A stretch of 64,000 nucleotides of DNA, from assembly GCF_000349325.1 (NCBI RefSeq), contig NC_020504.1:744001-808000 (forward strand), written 5' to 3'. Made by a program: the position numbers and the translations under genes. Positions within the stretch are counted from its first letter, which is position 1, and the number at the start of each line of letters is the position of its first letter. The notes under the pieces are model-generated. The model had not been told where the DNA came from, did not search any database, and saw nothing but the letters and a program-made list of their open reading frames with translations. This document shows, in pieces, positions 58,310 through 64,000 of this stretch. The DNA comes from Streptomyces davaonensis JCM 4913. Lineage in GTDB: Bacteria; Actinomycetota; Actinomycetes; Streptomycetales; Streptomycetaceae.

Positions 58310-58544
58310 CTCCGCGCTCCTGCGCGCAAGTCATGGTGGCACGAACCGATCCCGCCACGGCTTCGATTCGACAGAATCGAGTGCGGCCGCCCCACCGCCC
58401 GCGCGACACCCGGCGGCGGACGTTCACCACCCCGCCACAGGCAGGCCGTTGACGCGCGTAGCGCTTGGCCTCAGGCTGGGCTGGTGCCGTCGTCACAGGG
58501 GGCGGCGGTCGCAGTCATAGGGCAGTCGACGGCCTGGAGGTCGG

Positions 58545-59279
58545 ATGTTCAGACGGATGGCACGTTCCCTCACCGCGTTTGTCATGATCATGTCTGGTGC
58601 GGTGGTCGGCGTGGGCGCCGCCGCCGGTACCGCGCACGCCGATGAGTGCTACACGTGGAGCCGCACGCTGTCCCAGGGCTCCTCCGGCAGCGATGTGACG
58701 CAGTTGCAGATCCGGGTCGCGGGCTGGGTGACCTCGGGCGAGCGGCTCTCCTACGACGGCCAGTACGGCGCCCGGACCGCCGCCGCCGTGAAGAAGTTCC
58801 AGTCCGCGTACGGCCTGACGGCCGACGGAATCGCGGGGTCGCAGACCTTCAACAAGCTCTACGCCCTTCAGGACGCGGACTGCACTCCGATCCACTTCAC
58901 CTACGGCGAGCTCAACCGCTGCAACTCCGACTGGTCCGGCGGGGCCGTCTCGGCCGCCACCGCCAAGGCGAACGCCCTCAAGACCATGTGGAAGCTGGAG
59001 GCCATGCGGCACGCGCTCGGCGACGTCCCGATCAGCATCTCCAGCGGCTTCCGCTCCTACGCCTGCAACAGCGCCGTCGGCGGCTCCTCCACCAGCCGCC
59101 ACCTGTACGGCGACGCGGCCGACCTCACCGGCTCCCCGTCCCTGTGCCGACTGGCTCAGCAGGCCCGGACGCACGGCTTCTCGGAGATCCTCGGCCCGGG
59201 CTACCCCGGCCACAACGACCACACCCACGTCGCGTTCGACCCCTCCCCCTACTGGTCGGCGCCCTCCTGCGGCATCTGA
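58545..59279 (+). CDS. Secreted zinc D-Ala-D-Ala carboxypeptidase with peptidoglycan-binding domain
   Basis: 244 residues. Signal peptide (to about residue 33, AGTAHADE). PG_binding_1 domain (SSGSDVTQLQIRVAGW...YGLTADGIAGSQTFNKLY), then an M15 catalytic domain with zinc-site motifs SRHLYGDAADL (His and Asp) and HNDHTHVAF (His). The sequence strongly recalls the Streptomyces albus G zinc D,D-carboxypeptidase, including CTPIHFTYGELNRCNSDWSGG. It trims the pentapeptide end of peptidoglycan outside the cell. Divergent from the trypco1 operon; the 235 bp between hold both promoters. Confidence 0.95.
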   Translation: MFRRMARSLTAFVMIMSGAVVGVGAAAGTAHADECYTWSRTLSQGSSGSDVTQLQIRVAGWVTSGERLSYDGQYGARTAAAVKKFQSAYGLTADGIAGSQTFNKLYALQDADCTPIHFTYGELNRCNSDWSGGAVSAATAKANALKTMWKLEAMRHALGDVPISISSGFRSYACNSAVGGSSTSRHLYGDAADLTGSPSLCRLAQQARTHGFSEILGPGYPGHNDHTHVAFDPSPYWSAPSCGI

Positions 59280-59316
59280 GCAACCCGTTGTCAGAGCCGG
59301 CGGTTAGTCTGCGCGC

Positions 59317-59844
59317 GTGACCGAGACACCTGTCGACGACCGCGCACTGCCGCCGGCCCTGGCCGACATCGCCGCCGTCGAGTTCGACTACGACGACGGC
59401 AACGGCATCGACTTCGAGCCGTACGACGCCTTCGACTCCGCCGCGGAGACCACGGACTGGTTGCGGAACTGGACCGGCAACCACGAACTGGACGGCGCCG
59501 CCTACCGCGTGTTCGGGCAGGACGGCACCGGTGGGCTGGCCGCGCTGTGGTGCGTGCGCACCGGGCGGCCGCTCGTCGAGCAGCCGGTGGTCTTCATGGG
59601 GTCCGAGGGCGCCTGCGGGGTCGTCGCCGGGACGCTGTCCGACTTCCTGTGGGTCCTCGCGGACGGCATCGGCCCGATGGAGGCCGTCGAGTACGACGAC
59701 CACACGGGCCGCCCCGATCCGACGCTCACCTCGCTCGCGGAACGGCACGCGAGCACTCCGCGCCGGAGCGCACAGGCCATCATCGCCGACGCCCGGGCCC
59801 AGTTCCCGACGTACGTCGAGGACATCGACGCGCTCTGCCGGTGA
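59317..59844 (+). CDS. SUKH (SMI1/KNR4)-like protein
   Basis: 175 residues, GTG start at 59317. Acidic, with DGTGGLAALWCVRTGRPLVEQPVVFMGSEGACGVVAGTLSDFLWVLADG, the signature stretch of SUKH-fold immunity proteins. No toxin gene is beside it, so it may be a solitary or housekeeping member. C-terminal ~40 residues are helical. Confidence 0.7.
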   Translation: MTETPVDDRALPPALADIAAVEFDYDDGNGIDFEPYDAFDSAAETTDWLRNWTGNHELDGAAYRVFGQDGTGGLAALWCVRTGRPLVEQPVVFMGSEGACGVVAGTLSDFLWVLADGIGPMEAVEYDDHTGRPDPTLTSLAERHASTPRRSAQAIIADARAQFPTYVEDIDALCR

Positions 59845-59866
59845 CCGCCGCCGGCCTCTTTGCCGG

Positions 59867-60670
59867 TCAGTTCAGCAGGGCGGCCGTGAACTCCTCGCGC
59901 CGGGCGGCGAGCCAGGACCGGATGCGGTCCCAGCGTTCCCAGCCGCCGCGTTCGTCGAGCATGCGGCGGTAGATGGGGTCATCCTGGGCGACGCGGCGGG
60001 CCACGAAGGCACGGCAGGTCTCGGTGGCCTGCTCGATGACACCGGGGAACTCGGCGCGTTCGCCGGGCGGCAGGCCGTAACCGTCGGCCAGGAGCCGCAG
60101 GCGGGCGGGCGCGTCGAGCGCCGCTGGGTAGAGGGCCGCCGAGGAGGCCGGGTCGAGCATGGGGATCCAGTAGCGAGCGGTCATCGCAAGGTCCCAGACG
60201 GGGCGGCCCGGGGCCGCGAAGTCGAAGTCGATCAGCGCCGTGGCGCGGGCCTCGCGGAAGACGACGTTCTCCGGACAGACGTCGTTGTGGCAGACGATCG
60301 GTCCGCCGCCCGCCGGGTCGGCGAAGTCGGCGGGCCATGCGGCGTCCGGGTCCACACCGACTTCGGCGGCCGCGTCGTGCATCCGACGCAGCAGGGCGCC
60401 CACGGAAGCGAGGGCGGTGTCCGTCAACGCCCAGCCCGGGAAGGGCGGCAGGGCCACGGTGCCGGGGATGTAGGTCAGCCGTTCCCGGCCGTCGGCGGTG
60501 AGCTCGACCGGGGTCGGCGCCGCGTCGAAGCCGTGTTCCCTCAGCGCTCGCAGGTGGGCGTGGAGGTGGCTGGCGTTCGGTGGTGCGGGGCGGTCGACCA
60601 ACTCGCCCCGCCGGAAGACCGCTCCCGCGTTCGCCAAACCGCCGGTCAGTGCCTCGCCCTCCGCTGCCAT
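59867..60670 (-). CDS. Aminoglycoside phosphotransferase (APH)-family protein
   Basis: 267 residues, ATG at 60670. Kinase-like blocks: catalytic loop IVCHNDVCPENVVF (Asp-x4-Asn) and metal-binding ALIDFDFAAPGRPVWDLA. The N lobe is short (GGLANAGAVFRRGELVDRP). Typical of small-molecule kinases such as fructosamine, homoserine or macrolide kinases; the substrate cannot be told. Monocistronic and convergent with the SUKH-like gene. Confidence 0.88.
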   Translation of the reverse strand: MAAEGEALTGGLANAGAVFRRGELVDRPAPPNASHLHAHLRALREHGFDAAPTPVELTADGRERLTYIPGTVALPPFPGWALTDTALASVGALLRRMHDAAAEVGVDPDAAWPADFADPAGGGPIVCHNDVCPENVVFREARATALIDFDFAAPGRPVWDLAMTARYWIPMLDPASSAALYPAALDAPARLRLLADGYGLPPGERAEFPGVIEQATETCRAFVARRVAQDDPIYRRMLDERGGWERWDRIRSWLAARREEFTAALLN

Positions 60671-60697
60671 GGCGATCAGGCTACGGCGTCGGCCACC

Positions 60698-61573
60698 TCA
60701 GGCGCGCCCACTCACCATGGCCGCCCGCAGCGCCGCCACCGCCGCGCCGGGGTCCTCGGCGTAGAAGCGGAAGGCGCGGGCCTCGGCCGGCGTGCCCAGG
60801 GCACGTATGTAGGCGACGGGCTCGGTGAGTTCGACGGTGACCGTCGTCTGACCGGCCACGGCGATGTCGGCGACGCCGTTGTCGTCCACGGCGGCCAACT
60901 TGCCCTCGGGGAACTTGCGGTCCTGGCGCACGGAGGCGACACGGTCGGCCGGGATCCGGATGTCCAGAAGGACGCCGTAGCGCAGGCGCAGGCTGCCGTC
61001 GGGGGCGATGACGTGGGGGCGGACCACGCAGGAGGCGTGCAGTGCGATGACGAAGTAGCAGCCCCAGATGTCCAGGACGAGGGTGACCGCGTGCACCACC
61101 GGCCAGGGGATCAGGAAGGCGAGGGCCACGGTCTCGACGACGCAGACGAAGAAGAAGCCCAACATCACCGCCGTCTGGCCCGGAGCGTAGGGGACGGACA
61201 CATCGCCCTCACGTACGCCGTGCGGTCCTCGGCGGGTCACCCAGCGCACGAAGCTGGTGGAGAGGAACAGTTCGTGGGCGGTCAGCCTGCGCACGGGCGC
61301 CGGGATCGTGTCGGCGAGCGCGCCGAGGAGAGCCGGGCGGGGGTCGAGACCTGCCCGGCGGTGGCGGCGGTAGTCGAGCGGGAGCAGGGTGCCCGCCGCG
61401 ATCATGAGGGTGAGCACCGCCAGCCGCGCCGCCAGTCGGGCGGCCGGCGGGACGGTCACTCCCCCGGCCACGCACAGGATCAGCAGCAGCTCACCGGGCA
61501 GCAGTGCCGCCGACGACCAGCGCACTGCCTTCCTCAACACCTTCACCGCGCCGGAACGCTCTTCGCTTCGCAT
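60698..61573 (-). CDS. Membrane protein of unknown function
   Basis: 291 residues, ATG at 61573. Two hydrophobic segments near the N terminus (ALLPGELLLILCVAGGV; LAVLTLMIAAGTLLPL) and two in the middle (QTAVMLGFFFVCVVETVALAFLI; VVHAVTLVLDIWGCYFVIAL), then a soluble beta-rich domain (LRLRYGVLLDIRIPADRVASVRQDRK) resembling bacterial PH-like domains. Role unknown. Confidence 0.72.
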   Translation of the reverse strand: MRSEERSGAVKVLRKAVRWSSAALLPGELLLILCVAGGVTVPPAARLAARLAVLTLMIAAGTLLPLDYRRHRRAGLDPRPALLGALADTIPAPVRRLTAHELFLSTSFVRWVTRRGPHGVREGDVSVPYAPGQTAVMLGFFFVCVVETVALAFLIPWPVVHAVTLVLDIWGCYFVIALHASCVVRPHVIAPDGSLRLRYGVLLDIRIPADRVASVRQDRKFPEGKLAAVDDNGVADIAVAGQTTVTVELTEPVAYIRALGTPAEARAFRFYAEDPGAAVAALRAAMVSGRA

Positions 61574-61634
61574 GCGGCCAGTAGAAACGTTGCCGCTGCG
61601 GCAAGGTCAAGCCAGGGAGTCCCGCGGTACCGGA

Positions 61635-62252
61635 TCACTTCACCAAGCGGTACTTCAGGTGTGTGGCGAGAGGTGTGTCGACCACCCTCACGATCTCCAG
61701 GTTGCGCCGCTCGGTGCCGATCCCGTCGAAGAGCCGCAGTCCCGCGCCGAGCAGTGCGGGCACCACGTGCAGCTGCACTTCGTCGATGAGTCCCGCCCCG
61801 AGGTACTGCTGCACCGTGCTCGCACCGCCCGCGATGTCGACGTTCCGGTCCCCGGCGGCGGCCTTCGCCTGGTCGAGGGCGCTGTGGATGCCGTCGGTGA
61901 CGAAGGTGAAGGTGGTGCCGCCCTCCTTCACCAGGGTCGGCCGGGGGCGATGGGTGAGTACGAAGACGGGGGTCCGGAACGGCGGGTTGTCGCCCCAGAA
62001 CTCCTCGCCCGTGTCGTACATCATCCGGCCCATGACCACCGCCCCGGTGGCGTCGAACCACTCGCGCATCAGCTCGGAGTCGCGGTTCTCCGCGCCGCCC
62101 GTCATGCCCTGACGTTCCCGCCAGCTCGCCAGGCCGTGGATCCAGTCGAAGATCACCTCGGCTCCGTCGCCTCCCGGGTTGTCCAGGCTGACACCGGGTC
62201 CGGCGACGAAGCCGTCGAGGGAAATCGCCATGTCCGCGGTCACGGTCACCAT
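61635..62252 (-). CDS. Dihydrofolate reductase-family (RibD C-terminal) protein
   Basis: 205 residues; ATG at 62252 after AGGAG. AISLDGFVAGPG at the N terminus, GAVVMGRMMYDTGEEFWGD, PVFVLTHRPRP and DIAGGASTVQQYLGAGLIDEVQLHVVPALLGAG form the standard blocks of the YyaP/RibD-C group. It is a probable NADPH-dependent reductase of unknown substrate. Confidence 0.9.
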   Translation of the reverse strand: MVTVTADMAISLDGFVAGPGVSLDNPGGDGAEVIFDWIHGLASWRERQGMTGGAENRDSELMREWFDATGAVVMGRMMYDTGEEFWGDNPPFRTPVFVLTHRPRPTLVKEGGTTFTFVTDGIHSALDQAKAAAGDRNVDIAGGASTVQQYLGAGLIDEVQLHVVPALLGAGLRLFDGIGTERRNLEIVRVVDTPLATHLKYRLVK

Positions 62253-62362
62253 GAGTTGCTCCTGGGCTCTGGGGTCCTGAGGGCCCTTGGAATCCTGCCT
62301 TCACCCTCACGTCGATCGGGACCCACCGCATTCGACACGCACCGGAGTGTACGTTCGTACAC

Positions 62363-62944
62363 ATGGCGACGGACTACTTCGCGGACGATCCCCGCACCAA
62401 CCTCGAACGCATGCTGGCGGGCGACCTCTACATCGCCGACGACCCCGAGATCGCGCGCAGGCAGCAGCGGGCCGTGCGGCTGGCCGCCCGCTACCAGACC
62501 GCCCATGCCGAGGATCCGGACAACGCGCAGGGGATCCTGGCGGAGTTGCTCGGTGCGCTGGGTGAACAGGCTTATGTGCGGCCGCCGTTGTTCGTCGACT
62601 ACGGCAGCAACATCACCATCGGCGCGCGCACCTTCGTCAACTTCAACCTCACCGCACTGGACGTCGCGACGATCACCATCGGCGAGGACTGCCAGATCGG
62701 GCCGAATGTCCAACTGCTCACTCCCACACACCCGTTGGAGCCGCAGCCCCGGCGCGACAAGCTGGAGGCCGCGCGGCCGATCACCATCGGGAACAATGTG
62801 TGGCTCGGCGGCGGGGTCATCGTGCTGCCCGGGGTGAGCATCGGGGACGACTCCGTGATCGGCGCCGGTTCGGTCGTGACGAAGGACCTCCCCGCGGGTG
62901 TCGTCGCCGTCGGCAGTCCCGCCCGCGTCGTCCGCACCCTCTGA
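62363..62944 (+). CDS. Maltose/galactoside O-acetyltransferase-like hexapeptide protein
   Basis: 193 residues. N-terminal maltose-acetyltransferase domain (DPRTNLERMLAGDLYIADDPEI), then left-handed beta-helix hexapeptides (NITIGARTFVNFNLTALDVATITIGEDCQIGPNVQLLTPTHPL with catalytic His; IGNNVWLGGGVIVLPGVSIGDDSVIGAGSVV). It transfers acetyl from acetyl-CoA to a sugar hydroxyl. It lies 15 bp before a TetR gene and is probably co-transcribed. Confidence 0.92.
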   Translation: MATDYFADDPRTNLERMLAGDLYIADDPEIARRQQRAVRLAARYQTAHAEDPDNAQGILAELLGALGEQAYVRPPLFVDYGSNITIGARTFVNFNLTALDVATITIGEDCQIGPNVQLLTPTHPLEPQPRRDKLEAARPITIGNNVWLGGGVIVLPGVSIGDDSVIGAGSVVTKDLPAGVVAVGSPARVVRTL

Positions 62945-62959
62945 GAGCGGGCCGCCGCC

Positions 62960-63517
62960 ATGGCCACCGGACACACCGATCCCCAGCGCCGCGAGCGCAT
63001 CCTGACCGCCACCCTCGATCTCATCGCCGAGGAAGGGGTCGCGGGCGTCTCCCACCGGAAGATCGCGACGCGGGCCGGGGTGCCGCTGGGGTCGATGACG
63101 TATCACTTCGGTGGGATGGAGGAGGTGCTGCGGGAGGCGTTCGGGCGGTTCGCCGATCACATCGTGGGCGTCTTCGACGCCTACCTCGCCGCCCCGGAGG
63201 GGCCCGAGCAGGCCCGCGAGGCCGTGACGGACCTTGTGCACGCGCTCTCCGAGGGCAGCCGACGCGATCTCGTCCTCACCCAGGAGCTGTACACGCTCGC
63301 CGCGCGCCAACCGGCGTACCGGGAGCTGACCGACGCCTGGATGCGGCGCAGCCGGGACCATCTGGAGAAGCACTTCGCCCCGGACACCGCACGCCAGTTG
63401 GACGCCCTGATCGAAGGGCTGACCCTGCACCGGGCGCTCTCGCGGGAGCCGCACGAGCGGGCGCTGACCGCCGAGGCGGTCCGGCGCATCACCACCGCCG
63501 GTGGCGTCAGTCGATGA
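62960..63517 (+). CDS. TetR-family regulator
   Basis: 185 residues, ATG at 62960. Helix-turn-helix RERILTATLDLIAEEGVAGVSHRKIATRAGVPLGSMTYHFGGMEEVLREAF; C-terminal TetR_C domain with LTQELYTLAARQPAYRELTDAWM. Probably controls the acetyltransferase gene directly upstream or the convergent RidA gene, whose end it overlaps by 11 bp. Confidence 0.92.
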   Translation: MATGHTDPQRRERILTATLDLIAEEGVAGVSHRKIATRAGVPLGSMTYHFGGMEEVLREAFGRFADHIVGVFDAYLAAPEGPEQAREAVTDLVHALSEGSRRDLVLTQELYTLAARQPAYRELTDAWMRRSRDHLEKHFAPDTARQLDALIEGLTLHRALSREPHERALTAEAVRRITTAGGVSR

Positions 63518-63914
63518 CCGCGGTGGCCTCCACCTCCACCAGGTGTTCGGGTACGTCGAGGGCGGCGACGCCAATGAGGGTGGCGGGCGGCAGCGGCGCC
63601 GCCCCGAGGGCCTCGGCCGCTCGGGCGATGCCCGCCATGAGCAGGGGCATCTTGTCGGGCGTCCAGTCGACGACGTAGACGGTGAGCTTCGCCAGATCCG
63701 CCAGGGAGGCGCCGGCCCCGGCCAGGGCGGTCGCGACGTTCAGGTAGCAGCGCTCGACCTGGGCGGCGAGGTCGCCCTCGCCGATCGTGACGCCCTTGTC
63801 GTCCCAGGACACCTGCCCGGCGACGAAGACCAGCCGGGATCCGGTCGCGACCGACACCTGACGGTAGGCGTCGATCTCGGGCAGTCCGTCGGGGTTGAGG
63901 AGGGTGATGGCCAT
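63507..63914 (-). CDS. RidA family protein
   Basis: 135 residues, ATG at 63914 after GAAGGG. VATGSRLVFVAGQVSWDDKGVTIGEGDLAAQVERCYLNVATALAGAG, LAKLTVYVVDWTPDKMP and PPATLIGVAALDVPEHLVEVEATAVI are the typical blocks. The segment PATLIGVAAL lacks the catalytic Arg of RidA imine deaminases, which suggests a Rid subgroup with another reaction. Convergent overlap with the TetR gene. Confidence 0.9.
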   Translation of the reverse strand: MAITLLNPDGLPEIDAYRQVSVATGSRLVFVAGQVSWDDKGVTIGEGDLAAQVERCYLNVATALAGAGASLADLAKLTVYVVDWTPDKMPLLMAGIARAAEALGAAPLPPATLIGVAALDVPEHLVEVEATAVID

Positions 63915-63977
63915 GGTGTGCGCCCTTCATGTGGTCACTTGTGGTTACTCAGGAACCGTAGGAGAGTGTGCGTTGAC

Positions 63978-64000
63978 ATGGAAGAACGCACTTTTCGGTG
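63978..64000 (+). CDS. Possible 5' end of a gene cut by the window edge
   Basis: An ATG at 63978, 11 nt after GGAGAG (63961-63966), opens a frame MEERTFR that runs off the right end. It is divergent from the RidA gene, so a gene start here is plausible, but only seven codons are visible and no family can be named. Confidence 0.35.

Noticed and set aside
57942..58496. 185-codon extension of the trypsin gene
   Set aside because: It lies over the trypco1 gene in another frame and has low-complexity Arg/Gly composition.

Overview
The window looks like a piece of a Streptomyces (or close relative) chromosome. Coding DNA is very G+C-rich with G/C at third positions, GTG starts and 4-base start/stop overlaps are common, and the content is typical: modular PKS, StrR-type activator with rare TTA codons, crotonyl-CoA carboxylase/reductase, MoxR/VMAP and caspase conflict genes, and many one-gene regulators beside enzyme operons. 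I see no rRNA, insertion sequence, prophage or CRISPR array.

Layout. (1) 1-10.9 kb: edge of a polyketide cluster, with a partial FAAL-ACP-KS-AT-DH synthase (minus), ccr, a StrR-family activator with two TTA codons, a [3Fe-4S] ferredoxin and a type II thioesterase. A perfect StrR-type operator lies between the divergent PKS and ccr genes. (2) 11.7-19.1 kb: an extracellular-polysaccharide-like locus with UDP-glucuronate decarboxylase-like enzyme, membrane GT2 synthase, UDP-sugar 4-epimerase and UDP-glucose dehydrogenase, a strong shared terminator, and a beta-helix lipoprotein. (3) 19.2-21 kb: ArsR/AHSA1 operon with two palindromic operators. (4) 21-25 kb: GntR regulator, lipocalin-like protein and GMC oxidoreductase. 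(5) 25.2-27.7 kb: EACC1 plus caspase-like effector, then an unusual tRNA-Gly(UCC)-like gene with its own terminator. (6) 27.7-30.5 kb: RidA/LysR pair, a hypothetical gene and a small exported peptide. (7) 30.5-33.8 kb: cobalamin riboswitch and cobalt importer cbiMNQO. (8) 33.8-39.2 kb: RamB/ScfR-like regulator divergent from aceA-aceB-hbd. (9) 39.2-41.9 kb: second cobalamin riboswitch and metE. (10) 41.9-50.6 kb: oxidoreductases with a TetR gene, lipoproteins, peptidase E, tautomerase/MDR pair and a lysA paralogue. (11) 50.7-58.3 kb: MFS exporter and a four-gene overlapping operon (trypco1, trypsin-EAD-VMAP-C, MoxR ATPase, SAV_2336/VMAP protein). (12) 58.5-64 kb: secreted zinc D,D-carboxypeptidase, SUKH-like protein, phosphotransferase, membrane protein, DHFR-like reductase, acetyltransferase, TetR and RidA.

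How the parts connect. Two B12 riboswitches would raise cobalt uptake and B12-independent methionine synthesis together when cobalamin is scarce. The StrR-like protein, probably limited by bldA tRNA, would switch on ccr (ethylmalonyl-CoA supply) and possibly the PKS. The caspase/EACC1 pair and the trypsin/MoxR/VMAP operon, 25 kb apart, share a recognisable adaptor-like module and may be parts of one NTP-dependent conflict network. All functional calls rest on motifs and family knowledge; no database search was run.
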